From NCBI GenBank assembly GCA_947502355.1, contig CANMZP010000018.1, positions 23,203 through 87,202 on the forward strand: 64,000 bases of DNA. The letters run 5' to 3'. A program made the position numbers and the translations under genes. Below the pieces are notes generated by a model. That model saw only the letters and a program-made list of their open reading frames with translations. It was not told where the DNA came from and searched no databases. Source of the stretch: an uncultured Thalassotalea sp. (GTDB lineage Bacteria; Pseudomonadota; Gammaproteobacteria; Enterobacterales; Alteromonadaceae). The first letter of the stretch is position 1. Each line of letters starts with the position of its first letter. This document shows, piece after piece, positions 37,086-46,120 of the stretch.

Positions 37086-37089
37086 ACAC
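37047..37089. mobile_element. IS21-like terminal repeat remnant
   Basis: Two near-copies, ATTCCGGCGAACGTGAACAC at 37047-37066 and a 21-base variant at 37069-37089, sit in tandem. Tandem repeats ending in CGTGAACAC are typical of the ends of some IS21-family elements. No transposase gene is near, so only an end is left. The assignment rests on remembered sequence and needs a database check. Confidence 0.5.
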
Positions 37090-37294
37090 CTGATTTCTTT
37101 AACGCGGTTTTCTCTTCTTTTTTAAATACCGAAATTATCCGAAAGGAGCGTAAAATCAGTAAAACTAATGTTTGGGTAGCTTAGAAGGTAAAACGAATGA
37201 ACTTGGTGAGTTAGGCAATGAGAAACATCAAATATCACATGAGTTTTTTTAGCCTAAAACCTTTTTCTTTAGCATTTCATAGAGGTGAGTAGTA

Positions 37295-37447
37295 ATTAAA
37301 ATATTATATTTTTTATTTGTCTGGATCTTTTTAGCTGCAGGTATGTATACATACTCTCAGGGGTTATTTGTTGTCTTCATACTTTGTATCGTTTGTGCTT
37401 TATTTTGTTCTGGTAAATATGAAAAAAGACGAAAAAAAGGGATTTAA
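37295..37447 (+). CDS. possible 50-residue membrane protein with ATT start
   Basis: The frame has a strong ribosome site (AGAGGTGAG, 37281-37289) a few bases before ATT 37295 and no ATG until residue 18. From ATT it encodes KILYFLFVWIFLAAGMY, a second hydrophobic run (GLFVVFILCIVCALFC) and a basic tail (KYEKRRKKGI). This looks like a two-helix hairpin or a helix with a positive-inside tail. ATT could be a true rare start or a mutated ATG in a dying gene. Confidence 0.35.
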   Translation: MKILYFLFVWIFLAAGMYTYSQGLFVVFILCIVCALFCSGKYEKRRKKGI

Positions 37448-37729
37448 TTAGATATGCCATCGCTCGCCATTAACCTAAAGCATTAATGTGCTCGCTTGAT
37501 TATGGGTTCTATTCTAAAGTGTGTACAGAGATAATGTAATGGAATGGTATATTCAAAACAGATCTATAAATGGGAGGAGTAGATAGCGCTTTGGGCACTA
37601 TTTTTTATGGAATTTGTGGATATTGAAATGAACGATGTTCTAGAACCTGAATCCTTGGTAACCAACGTCGTCTCCTTGACATATAAACGGCATGTGTACG
37701 CTCTTAATCCGGATAGAACATACACCTAG

Positions 37730-37824
37730 GTGCATTCCAATTAATGGTGATTTCATTGGTAGAATAACGGCGATAATCATCGATATAAGAGGTCGCAGGT
37801 AAATTGGATGGATCGACGCTTGGT
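37730..37824 (-). pseudogene. fragment of a GH9-type glycoside hydrolase C-terminus
   Basis: On the minus strand one frame reads VDPSNLPATSYIDDYRRY and continues STNEITINWNAP before losing similarity and reaching a stop. The pattern YxDD...STNE(I/V)xINWNAP is the conserved end of family 9 endoglucanases. A stop lies just upstream in the same frame and the expected ending after NAP is missing, so only a scrap remains. The identification is from memory of the motif. Confidence 0.4.
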
Positions 37825-37942
37825 AATTAACGTATTTTATTTAAGTGATACTCGCTAAAATTTGCGCCATTGAGAATATACCTTGCCACTTTCGCAAATA
37901 TAGTGATAATCGGCTTTGTTTTTAATTTATTGGGATTATGGT

Positions 37943-39022
37943 GTGCATTTATTTGAAATAGAGTGTTTAGGAAAACCACTTCGTTTAGAAGGCTCGATGG
38001 CAGGATGGCAACAACTTTTTTGGGGTGAGCAATGCGTCTCACAAATTAATGCCAGTGCCGACAATAATACGTTTTCCCACCGGTTTTCATTGCAAAGTGA
38101 GCAAGGCGAATTACGGGTAGAATTGAATGGTTCACTGCAATGGCAACCGTTTGAGCTACAAACACAACTATCAATTAATGATGAAGTGTTTCATAAAAAT
38201 ATCATCAATGAAAAAGATGTTGAGCAACGTCCGGTCGTCGCAGATAAAAAACAAAAGATGAAATTCAGCTGGGTTGGTCTGGCAGGCCTTGGCTTAAAAT
38301 TATTGAAAAGTGCCAAAGTTATAAAAGTCCTCTTTGCCGCTGGTAGTCTGGCAGCTTATAGCTGGTTGTTCTCAATCCAATTTGCTATCGCGTTGGTACT
38401 CTGTCTTGTTTTTCATGAATATGGCCACATTAAAGCGATGAAATATTTTGGTATGAAAACCAAAGGTATTTATTTAATCCCATTTGTTGGTGGTTTGGCG
38501 CTTAGTGATGAGAAGATTAATACCCGTTGGCAAGACATCGTGATTTCAATCATGGGGCCATTCTTTGGTTTGATACTGTCGATAGCCTGTTTACTTGGTT
38601 ATTGGCTCACCGATTTAGAAATACTCGCTGGATTGGCGGTTTTTAATGCTTTACTTAATTTGTTTAATCTTTTGCCGATATTGCCTCTAGATGGTGGCCA
38701 TGTACTTAAGAGTATTGCGTTCTCTATTCATTCCAAGCTTGGTTTGGTGTTGTGTATGTTAGGCGCCACTTTGGGTGTTTATTTGAGTTATCATTTTGGT
38801 TTAGCGCTTTTATGGTTTTTACTTGCCCTTGGTAGCATTGAAATATTCTTTGAATATAAACGCAGACACTTAACGGATCTGTTACCGCTTAACCTTTACG
38901 CACAGGTTGTATCTGCATTATGGTATGTCGTCACCATAGGTGGTTTAAGTGCGATTATTTGGTTTGTAGGACAAACTGAAAATGACGCTTTATCACTCCC
39001 GCTTAAAATTTTAGGCAGTTAA
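37943..39022 (+). CDS. M50 (site-2 protease family) metallopeptidase
   Basis: A membrane zinc protease of about 359 residues. A cytoplasmic-looking N-terminal domain (about 1-110, IECLGKPLRLEGSMAGWQQLFWGEQ) is followed by six or so membrane helices, with the zinc motif HEYGH at 158-162 in a helix and the third ligand in LPLDGGH (Asp250). S2P-type proteases cut membrane-embedded regulators. No ATG begins the frame; GTG 37943 (MHLFEIECLG) fits best, while TTG 37916 would add nine residues. It lies beyond the decayed region and is less AT-rich than the accessory block, so it may belong to the core genome. Confidence 0.82.
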   Translation: MHLFEIECLGKPLRLEGSMAGWQQLFWGEQCVSQINASADNNTFSHRFSLQSEQGELRVELNGSLQWQPFELQTQLSINDEVFHKNIINEKDVEQRPVVADKKQKMKFSWVGLAGLGLKLLKSAKVIKVLFAAGSLAAYSWLFSIQFAIALVLCLVFHEYGHIKAMKYFGMKTKGIYLIPFVGGLALSDEKINTRWQDIVISIMGPFFGLILSIACLLGYWLTDLEILAGLAVFNALLNLFNLLPILPLDGGHVLKSIAFSIHSKLGLVLCMLGATLGVYLSYHFGLALLWFLLALGSIEIFFEYKRRHLTDLLPLNLYAQVVSALWYVVTIGGLSAIIWFVGQTENDALSLPLKILGS

Positions 39023-39146
39023 GTGTCATATTAAACCGAATGGATAATCAGAGGTTTTGATTATTGTTACCTCGCGTTGTTCAATGCCCTGCAATGGATT
39101 AATAAGCGCCAGGGTATTGAACCTTGTCTAGCGCAATATCACTAAG

Positions 39147-39656
39147 TTATTGCTGCATTAATATTTTGCCTTCGACCATGAGCTTTTTATGAGCAACGTC
39201 ATCGGTTAATTCACTATAGTTTTGCAGCACATAATCGATTGCCTGGTTTTGCTTTTCAATATAATCAGGTGCTTCAATACCACTTCCGGCTAAACAGGTT
39301 TGCGCTGCGATATTGGTAAGTAAGTCATTATTTATTGACTTTAATGTGGTTAATTGACCATTGAGCCAGGCCAATTCTTTTTCCGCCTTTAAAATACCGG
39401 TAGAGCCTTTGCGATGTACATACTGATTCTTTTTGGCAATTTGTTTTAAGGTGATTTGTTGCCAATCGGGGGTGAGTACATCATTTTTTTGCTTGTCCCA
39501 GACAAATGATTGCACACTTTGGTTTATCGCTCGATAATTTTTATAATCGCAAGGTGGAATAAAGAGCTCTGGTTCACTTGCACATGAAGCGAGCAATATC
39601 ACCGACGTTAAACCAAATAAAGTTGAAGAGGCGAGTTTGATGTTGTTCTTATACAT
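39147..39656 (-). CDS. hypothetical lipoprotein
   Basis: A 169-residue protein with a lipoprotein signal (LTSVILLASCASEPE) and a mature part that is mostly helical, with two cysteines (PPCDYKN and QTCLAGS) that could pair in the periplasm. I recognise no family. It is a single gene on the minus strand, downstream of the DUF2999 gene but separated from it by strong hairpins. Confidence 0.75.
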   Translation of the reverse strand: MYKNNIKLASSTLFGLTSVILLASCASEPELFIPPCDYKNYRAINQSVQSFVWDKQKNDVLTPDWQQITLKQIAKKNQYVHRKGSTGILKAEKELAWLNGQLTTLKSINNDLLTNIAAQTCLAGSGIEAPDYIEKQNQAIDYVLQNYSELTDDVAHKKLMVEGKILMQQ

Positions 39657-39719
39657 AGTCGTTAATCCATTACTTGTTTTTAATGGAAGTATAGTTCAAC
39701 TATTTTCGAACGCTATAAG

Positions 39720-39775
39720 TGGTAAAGCTCGGATTAATCGAACTTTACCATTAATATAATGGTAAAGTTCGATTT
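39720..39775. repeat. 18-bp perfect inverted repeat with a third half-copy
   Basis: AATCGAACTTTACCATTA (39736-39753) pairs perfectly with 39757-39774 around a 3-base loop. A further inverted half-copy, GGTAAAGCTCG at 39721-39731, can pair with the first arm instead. No U-run follows on either strand. It lies between two minus-strand genes and could terminate, stabilise or switch transcripts. Confidence 0.75.
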
Positions 39776-39807
39776 GCTTTGTCGACCTTGTCAGCTTAAG
39801 GTCAAGC

Positions 39808-39837
39808 GTTTAAGGATAACGTGGGGTTTCCTTAAAC
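39808..39837. terminator. hairpin after the DUF2999 gene
   Basis: GTTTAAGGA/TCCTTAAAC (39808-39816 with 39829-39837) lies just past the DUF2999 stop codon. It lacks a clear U-run on the minus strand, so its strength is uncertain. Confidence 0.45.
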
Positions 39838-39843
39838 GTTAGC

Positions 39844-40101
39844 TTATTTATGTTGTTGGTACTGCTCTTTAGCCGCTTCAATTTTTGAAAAATCTAAACC
39901 TAATTCTTCAACGGCTTGCTTGATTAAATCTGGGCTGGTCATTACCATCATCATTAACTGTTGCAGCTTTTCAGGTGCAATACCTAAGCCTTGAATAATG
40001 CCCATTGCGCCTAATGGGTTTTCGGTTAATGCTTGAAATACTTCTGCTATTTTTAAGTCAGAAATGTTGTGCTCTTTTAAAGTTTGAATAATTGGGTTCA
40101 T
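39844..40101 (-). CDS. DUF2999 family protein
   Basis: An 85-residue all-helical protein beginning MNPIIQTLKEHNISD and ending AAKEQYQQHK, very close in length and pattern to the DUF2999 proteins of Vibrio, Shewanella and relatives. The function is unknown. It is a single gene, and its presence supports an Alteromonadales/Vibrionales origin of the window. Confidence 0.88.
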   Translation of the reverse strand: MNPIIQTLKEHNISDLKIAEVFQALTENPLGAMGIIQGLGIAPEKLQQLMMMVMTSPDLIKQAVEELGLDFSKIEAAKEQYQQHK

Positions 40102-40295
40102 CAGTATTTACTCTTAACGTATAATGGGGGCAATTTACCTTATTTTGTCTTTTAATGCGATAAAATATACCTCAAATATGGGCTGGAAATCTTGGTGCGC
40201 GCCTATCGGTTTATTCAATCGACTAATTTGATCGGCTAACTAGAGCGGTTAACCGTATCAGGTAACAATACAGCCATTAAAAATAAGAACCAAAC

Positions 40296-40796
40296 ATGTA
40301 TAAAAAAGATAATATCGTCAAAGCACAAGACATCTCCTATGAAAGGGTAAAATCTTACATGATGTGGTTGATTGGTAAATACGGTGATTACTCCAGCAAG
40401 AAACTGTTGCAAAAAGCCAACTTATTATTTAGAGAAGACTGTCAGTATAACCAAGAGGCATTAGATTATTTGCTAGAGCGAGGCATCGTTGATGATCTTC
40501 GATACGCTCAACGTTTAACAGATAGCTTAAGCGAGAGAAATATTGGCCCTAATAAAATCAAAGAAAAACTCTATGGCAAAGGCTTTCCATCTGATGTGAT
40601 AAACGAGTGCATCGCTGGCTTAGAAAACAGTGAAGAAGATTATTTTGACAAAGCGCTCATATTAAAAGTTCGTAAGTTTGGTGAGGAGCCCATTGAAGAC
40701 ATTAAGCTTAAACAAAAGGCCTTACGTCATTTGATCAGCAAAGGTTTTTCATTTTCGATAGCCAATAAAGTGATTGGTTACCGCGGCGAGCAATAA
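40296..40796 (+). CDS. RecX-like regulatory protein
   Basis: A 166-residue protein with the three-helix tandem repeats of RecX: YMMWLIGKYGDYSSKKLLQKA, ALDYLLERGIVDDLRYAQRLTDSLSERNIGPNKIKEKLYGKGF and HLISKGFSFSIANKVIG. RecX proteins modulate RecA filaments. recA is not adjacent, so this may be a second or relocated copy. It is followed after about 100 bases by radD, another DNA-repair gene. Confidence 0.82.
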   Translation: MYKKDNIVKAQDISYERVKSYMMWLIGKYGDYSSKKLLQKANLLFREDCQYNQEALDYLLERGIVDDLRYAQRLTDSLSERNIGPNKIKEKLYGKGFPSDVINECIAGLENSEEDYFDKALILKVRKFGEEPIEDIKLKQKALRHLISKGFSFSIANKVIGYRGEQ

Positions 40797-40900
40797 TGAG
40801 GTTTGCGCCTCATTTAACTTTTAAGCATTTAACTATTTACCTTTAAAACAAGCAGAAAAAGAATCAGTAAAAGTAGCTGTAAAAGCATTTAGGACTTCAC

Positions 40901-42646
40901 ATTTACACTTTAAGACCATATCAACTTGAGGCGGTTACTCGCACGGTTGAACATTTTCGAAAATCAGATGATGCGGCGGTCATTGTCTTACCAACCGGTG
41001 CCGGTAAAAGCCTTGTTATTAGCGAGCTTGCACGCATTGCCAAACGTAAAATCTTGGTGCTGGCGCATGTTAAAGAACTTGTTGAGCAAAACAGTGAAAA
41101 ATATAAAAGCTATGGCTTAAAGGCCAGTATTTTTTCTGCCGGTTTAAAGCAAAAATCCCTTGAGCACCAAGTAACCTTTGCCAGCATTCAATCGATTGCC
41201 AAAAATGTTGAACGCTTAAATGAAGAATACTCGCTGGTGATCATTGACGAATGTCATCGTATAAGCGGCGAGAAAGACTCTCAATACGAAAAAGTGTTAG
41301 CTGCTATAAAACAACATAACAAATCCCTTAAGGTCTTAGGTCTTACCGCAACGCCTTATCGTATGGGCATGGGCTGGATATACCATAAGCATTATCATGG
41401 CTTTGTCAGAGGCGACGAAGACAGCCCATTTGGGCATTGTATTTTTGAGTTGCCACTGCGCTACATGATAAACCATAAGTTTCTAACAATGCCAAACATG
41501 ATTGATGCGTCTATTGAGCATTACGATTTCTCCGCTTTAAAAACCGACAGCTTTGGCCGCGTTGACCAACAACAAATGAGCTTATTGTTAAAAGACGCGG
41601 AGCGCGTAACGTACTCGATTGTTAAGCAAATAATAGAGTACGCCCAAACACGTCAAGGGGTGATGATTTTTGCCTCGACGGTTGAGCATGCCCAAGAAAT
41701 TTTAGGCTACTTGCCAGAAGGCATCAGTGCTTTAGTCGTTGGTGACACCGACCTATCAGCACGTGATCAAATTATTCAGGATTTCAAACAAAAACGGCTA
41801 AAATTTTTAGTGAACGTGTCGGTATTAACAACAGGGTTTGATGCACCGCATGTCGATTTTATTGCCATTTTAAGGCCAACTGAGTCGGTTAGCTTATATC
41901 AGCAAATTGTGGGTAGGGGCTTACGATTAAGTGATAATAAAAAAGATTGCCTAGTGATTGATTATGCCGGCAATGGCTATGATATTTTTTACCCTGAAGT
42001 GGGCAGCAAAAAACCAAGCAGCGACAACGAGCCGGTACAGGTGTTTTGCCCAGGCTGCGGCTTTGCCAATTTATTTTGGGGCAAAACCGATAACGATGGC
42101 AAAGTCATTGAACATTTTGGACGACGCTGCCAGGGCCTTTTAGACGATGGCGAACAAAGCCAGCAATGTGATTATCGTTTTCGCTTTAAACAATGTGAGG
42201 CCTGTGGCTCAGAAAATGATATTGCCGCAAGGCGCTGTCATGACTGCAATGAGGTAATGGTAGACCCAGATGACAAACTTAAAGCCGCGCTTAATTTAAA
42301 AGATGCACTGGTATTACGATGCTCGGGTATGCATTTAGACGTGTTAGCCAATAATAGGCTTAAAATAACCTATTTTGATGAAGACGGCGCAAGTTGTGAT
42401 GAGGTTTATAATTTTGATAATGCCGGCTCTCGATTCTACTTTAATAAAGAATTTGGAAAACGCACCGGTCATGGCCAAACACCAACGGAATTTAAAACCA
42501 TCGAACAGGTAATGAATATGCAATATCAATTAACTTCGCCCGATTTTGTGATTGCCAAAAAGTCGAAAAGAAAAGGTTTTGCGGGCTGGACGATTGCTGA
42601 AAAATTATTTGATTATAAAGGCAAATACCGCACAGCCGATAAATAA
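40901..42646 (+). CDS. radD: RadD/YejH-type superfamily 2 helicase, apparent ATT start
   Basis: The open frame begins after a stop at 40880 and contains no ATG, GTG or TTG before residue 50, yet its translation (YTLRPYQLEAV, then VLPTGAGKS, the Walker A motif) aligns with the very N-terminus of E. coli RadD. ATT 40901, with AGGA six bases upstream, would give 581 residues against 586 in E. coli. Further motifs are IIDECHRI (DEAH box), LTATPYRMG, TTGFDAPHVD, QQIVGRGLR and four C-terminal zinc cysteines (CPGC, CEAC, CHDC). RadD helps process branched or double-strand-break DNA. Starting at TTG 41054 would remove Walker A. Confidence 0.88.
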   Translation: MYTLRPYQLEAVTRTVEHFRKSDDAAVIVLPTGAGKSLVISELARIAKRKILVLAHVKELVEQNSEKYKSYGLKASIFSAGLKQKSLEHQVTFASIQSIAKNVERLNEEYSLVIIDECHRISGEKDSQYEKVLAAIKQHNKSLKVLGLTATPYRMGMGWIYHKHYHGFVRGDEDSPFGHCIFELPLRYMINHKFLTMPNMIDASIEHYDFSALKTDSFGRVDQQQMSLLLKDAERVTYSIVKQIIEYAQTRQGVMIFASTVEHAQEILGYLPEGISALVVGDTDLSARDQIIQDFKQKRLKFLVNVSVLTTGFDAPHVDFIAILRPTESVSLYQQIVGRGLRLSDNKKDCLVIDYAGNGYDIFYPEVGSKKPSSDNEPVQVFCPGCGFANLFWGKTDNDGKVIEHFGRRCQGLLDDGEQSQQCDYRFRFKQCEACGSENDIAARRCHDCNEVMVDPDDKLKAALNLKDALVLRCSGMHLDVLANNRLKITYFDEDGASCDEVYNFDNAGSRFYFNKEFGKRTGHGQTPTEFKTIEQVMNMQYQLTSPDFVIAKKSKRKGFAGWTIAEKLFDYKGKYRTADK

Positions 42647-43009
42647 CCTGCAAAATAAGCTGTTTAGGTAATTCATCTTCTAAATAGTTTACTACCTCGC
42701 ATAGACATAGTGATGTTGCAACTCCTTTAATTATGAGTTCAAAGGAGAGCTCAAAGGAGTGAACAAAGCTTAAATAGTATAACCCTGCGTCTTCTCTCAT
42801 TACCTCATAACCACTTTACACAGCCATTCCTTGATTCCCTTAATGTTCAGATAGTGTGCACGATATTGGTGCATACATGTTTACTTTTGGCTAGATGAAA
42901 CTAATCTTTACATGCTCAATGTGATTTAAAACCCTGATTTTTATTGGTTTTGCTCTTCTTGGCATAAAATTTGTTTGTATATCAACATAGCAACGAAAAG
43001 ATTTAAATT
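42647..43009. other. 363-base spacer before the glucosylglycerate cluster
   Basis: It contains short direct repeats of TCAAAGGAG (42738-42762 region) facing a CTCCTTT, able to form a small hairpin, and presumably the promoter of the four-gene cluster. No ORF or RNA was recognised. Confidence 0.45.
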
Positions 43010-43954
43010 ATGTTTGATCAATTTATCGCAGAAAATCGTTTACCACCAAGTTTTATCGATACCGCAACCATTTATTATATGCCGCTTGTGGAACAGATAA
43101 GCGTTTTAGCCGAAGCTAAGAAACCAATATTTATTGGCATCAATGGTTGTCAGGGCAGTGGAAAGTCGACGTTTGTCGACTTTGTTGAAATGGTCCTTAC
43201 CAGCCAGAAAGGCTTAAATGTGGTGAGTATGTCATTGGATGATTTTTACTACGCAAGTGATAAGCGTCGTGACATTGCCAAGCAAATCCATCCGCTATTC
43301 TTAACCCGCGGTGTACCAGGTACACATGATGTTGAACAACTTACCTCAATCATTAAGCAAGTAAAATTCGCAGAGCTTCCTATCTCAATACCGCGTTTTA
43401 ATAAAGCCACCGATGAACCTAAACCGACTGAACAATGGCCTTTACTCAATACCATACCCGACGTTGTGCTAATTGAAGGTTGGTGTTGGGGAGTACCTGC
43501 ACAAAACGAGCAACAATTAGACATTCCGGTAAATGCGTTAGAAAGCGAAAAAGATAATAGTACCGTATGGCGCTCTCATGTAAATGCACTCATTAAAGAA
43601 CACTATGAGGGACTTTATGCGCAAATGGATTACTGGATTTGTTTAAAAGCACCATCTTTTGATTGCGTGTATCAATGGCGATTAGAGCAGGAAAATAAAC
43701 TGCGAGACAAAGTCGCACAAGGCGTGAGTAAAGGCACAAACTCTGTTGATATTAGCGGTGTTATGAATGAACAGCAGGTAAGAGCCTTTATCGAGTATTT
43801 TAGGCGCTTAACCGAACACAGCTTCAATACCATTGCCAAAACGGCTGATGCGGTTCTTGAGTTGGATGCACAACGCCAGATCAAGCAAGTTCATTATCAT
43901 GCCAACAACAGCATAACCAAAAACAGGACAATAAATATTAAGGACCCGTTATGA
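43010..43954 (+). CDS. D-glycerate 3-kinase-like P-loop kinase
   Basis: A 314-residue P-loop kinase with GINGCQGSGKST (Walker A, about 45-56), MSLDDFYYASDKR, the LTRGVPGTHD segment and VVLIEGWCWGV. This pattern matches plant-type glycerate kinases and YggC-like proteins. In this cluster it would phosphorylate the glycerate released by the phosphorylase to 3-phosphoglycerate, the acceptor for the synthase. Its stop overlaps the next start in ATGA, so the genes are coupled. Confidence 0.85.
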   Translation: MFDQFIAENRLPPSFIDTATIYYMPLVEQISVLAEAKKPIFIGINGCQGSGKSTFVDFVEMVLTSQKGLNVVSMSLDDFYYASDKRRDIAKQIHPLFLTRGVPGTHDVEQLTSIIKQVKFAELPISIPRFNKATDEPKPTEQWPLLNTIPDVVLIEGWCWGVPAQNEQQLDIPVNALESEKDNSTVWRSHVNALIKEHYEGLYAQMDYWICLKAPSFDCVYQWRLEQENKLRDKVAQGVSKGTNSVDISGVMNEQQVRAFIEYFRRLTEHSFNTIAKTADAVLELDAQRQIKQVHYHANNSITKNRTINIKDPL

Positions 43955-44856
43955 GCAAGCAACATATGATGGTTTTTACCGATCTCGATGGCACCTTACT
44001 GGATCATTTTACTTATGATTTTAGCCCCGTATTGCCTATGCTGGTTAAGCTTGAGGCAAAACAAATCCCGGTAATATGCAATACCAGTAAAACCTTTGCA
44101 GAAACCATTGTTTTGCGTGAGCAATTGGATTTACATACCCCATTTATTGTAGAGAATGGCGCGGCCGTTTACCTACCCAAAAAACTATTTACCCAGCAAC
44201 CCGATGACACCATAGATAGTGGTGACTATTGGTTAAAAACCTTCACCAAACCAAGAGCGCATTGGCTGGCGTTAATAGAGCAATATAAACAGCAACACCA
44301 GTGCTCGTTTGTAGGCTTTTCAAAAATCACCCATAAACAGTTAGTCGAAATTACCGGGCTTACCCTCACTCAGGTCGCTTTGGCCAAACAGCGTCAGTTT
44401 TCTGAGCCCATTCAATGGGTAGATAAAAACGACTCAAAAAGTGAATTTATAGCGTACTTAAAACAAGCGGGCGCTAATGTGCTCCAAGGTGGTCGTTTTA
44501 TTCATGTCAGTGGTCATTGTAATAAAGGTCTGGCAATGAACTGGTTGGTGAATGTTTATCAAAAAGCGTCGTTAAAACAAACGAATACTACATACAACAG
44601 CGGAGAAATAACCACCGTCGCATTGGGTGATTCCTACAATGATATTGCCATGCTTGAAGCCGCCGATGTGGCGATTTTAATCCGTTCGCCGGTTCATGAC
44701 TTTCCCCGTATAAAAAATCAAAACAAAGACAACAGAGCAACAAAAACAAAGGTACACAAACAAATTTACAGTAGCGAATTAGGGCCGAAAGGCTGGGCTC
44801 AGGAAATTAATAACTTATTATTAAATACAAAAACTGAAGAGGTGAATCATGGCTGA
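43951..44856 (+). CDS. glycosyl-3-phosphoglycerate phosphatase (MPGP-like HAD)
   Basis: A 301-residue HAD-IIB phosphatase with motif I FTDLDGTLLD, motif II CNTSKT, a substrate cap domain (about 85-190) and motif IV ALGDSYNDIAML. It resembles mannosyl-3-phosphoglycerate phosphatase. With a glucosyl synthase downstream it most likely makes glucosylglycerate from glucosyl-3-phosphoglycerate. It overlaps both neighbours by four to eight bases. Confidence 0.88.
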   Translation: MSKQHMMVFTDLDGTLLDHFTYDFSPVLPMLVKLEAKQIPVICNTSKTFAETIVLREQLDLHTPFIVENGAAVYLPKKLFTQQPDDTIDSGDYWLKTFTKPRAHWLALIEQYKQQHQCSFVGFSKITHKQLVEITGLTLTQVALAKQRQFSEPIQWVDKNDSKSEFIAYLKQAGANVLQGGRFIHVSGHCNKGLAMNWLVNVYQKASLKQTNTTYNSGEITTVALGDSYNDIAMLEAADVAILIRSPVHDFPRIKNQNKDNRATKTKVHKQIYSSELGPKGWAQEINNLLLNTKTEEVNHG

Positions 44857-46120
44857 TTTTTATCAAAATGGCATTGTTACGACGTTACATAATTTGGCTG
44901 ACAGAGAACTATCCGAAATAGAAGCTGAATTAAAAGCCTTTTCAAAAGTGCGGCCTTTAGGCTTAATTTTACCGTCACTATTTAGTGAGCTTGAAGGTAA
45001 AGCCTTGCCCGATATTATCGATAACATCAAACAGGTGGATTACTTGTCTGAAGTGGTTATTGGCTTAGATAGAGCCGATCAAGCGCAATACGAATATGCC
45101 TTAGAGTTTTTCGGGCAACTTAATCAACCTCATACCGTATTGTGGAATGATGGCCCAAGGTTAAAAGCCTTAGATGCGAAATTACAAGCCTTAGGGTTAG
45201 CGCCTAAAGAGCTAGGTAAAGGCCGTAACGTTTGGTATTGCATGGGCTATATTTTGGCTTCGGGCAAAGCCGAGTCGGTGGCATTACATGACTGTGATAT
45301 CACCACATACGATAGAAAACTGCTTGCACGTTTATTATATCCGGTGGCAAACCCGCAGTTTAACTATGAATTTTCAAAAGGCTTTTATGCTCGTGTTGCC
45401 GATGGCAAAATGAATGGTCGCGTATCACGTTTATTGGTTACACCACTGATTAAAGCGTTAAAGAAAACCGTAGGCCATTGTGATTATTTGGAATACATGG
45501 ACAGCTTCTTATATCCACTTGCCGGTGAGTTTTCGTTCCGCCGCGATGTCTTAAATGATATCCGCATCCCAAGTGATTGGGGTTTAGAAATTGGTGTGTT
45601 AAGCGAAATGTATCGTAACTATTCCTCTAACCGATTGTGTCAGGTAGATATTGCAGCATCGTATGATCATAAACATCAGGACTTATCGCTTGAGAGCGAT
45701 CAGGGCGGTTTGTCCAAAATGTCGGTGGATATTACGAAAGCGTTTATTCGTAAATTGGCAACCGAAGGGGAAACTTTCACGGTCGAGAAAATCCGCACCT
45801 TAAAAGCGGCCTATTATCGTATTGCCCTAGACTATGTTGAAAGTTACCGCAATGATGCCGCCATGAACGGCTTATCGTTAGATATTCATAACGAAGAGGA
45901 AGCGGTAGAAATGTTTGCGCAAAACATCTTAACCGCCGGTAATACCTTTTTAGATCAGCCTATGGAAACCCCATTTATGCCAACATGGAATCGGGTGGTA
46001 AGTGCTATGCCAGATGTTTTAGAGCAGTTGAAACAAGCGGTTGAGCTTGATAATGAGGAATTTTCAAAATCTATCAACAGCAAACGTAAGAGTAAATCCG
46101 ATTATGCCGAAGCATCCTGA
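44849..46120 (+). CDS. glucosyl-3-phosphoglycerate synthase-like glycosyltransferase
   Basis: A 423-residue retaining glycosyltransferase (GT81/GT-A-like). It has [14 protein letters not shown], the nucleotide-binding [20 protein letters not shown] cut by the usual loop, and the metal site [16 protein letters not shown]. It would transfer glucose from a nucleotide sugar to 3-phosphoglycerate. A mannosyl-transfer role is possible, but the adjacent GH13 phosphorylase argues for glucose. The start overlaps the phosphatase gene. Confidence 0.85.
   Translation: MADFYQNGIVTTLHNLADRELSEIEAELKAFSKVRPLGLILPSLFSELEGKALPDIIDNIKQVDYLSEVVIGLDRADQAQYEYALEFFGQLNQPHTVLWNDGPRLKALDAKLQALGLAPKELGKGRNVWYCMGYILASGKAESVALHDCDITTYDRKLLARLLYPVANPQFNYEFSKGFYARVADGKMNGRVSRLLVTPLIKALKKTVGHCDYLEYMDSFLYPLAGEFSFRRDVLNDIRIPSDWGLEIGVLSEMYRNYSSNRLCQVDIAASYDHKHQDLSLESDQGGLSKMSVDITKAFIRKLATEGETFTVEKIRTLKAAYYRIALDYVESYRNDAAMNGLSLDIHNEEEAVEMFAQNILTAGNTFLDQPMETPFMPTWNRVVSAMPDVLEQLKQAVELDNEEFSKSINSKRKSKSDYAEAS

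Larger units (their letters stand above)
37086..37942. other. decayed region between the lepB-like and M50 genes
   Basis: About 850 bases without a sound canonical gene. It holds a possible small membrane-protein ORF (37295-37447) and a minus-strand fragment resembling the end of a GH9 cellulase (about 37730-37824), both listed separately. The mixture of fragments next to an IS end suggests insertion and deletion events. Confidence 0.55.

Noticed and set aside
37827..38042. Minus-strand 71-residue ORF
   Set aside because: It mostly overlaps the 5' part of the M50 gene, and no family was recognised.
41054..42646. A shorter RadD starting at TTG 41054
   Set aside because: It would lack the Walker A motif that is encoded intact and in frame just upstream.
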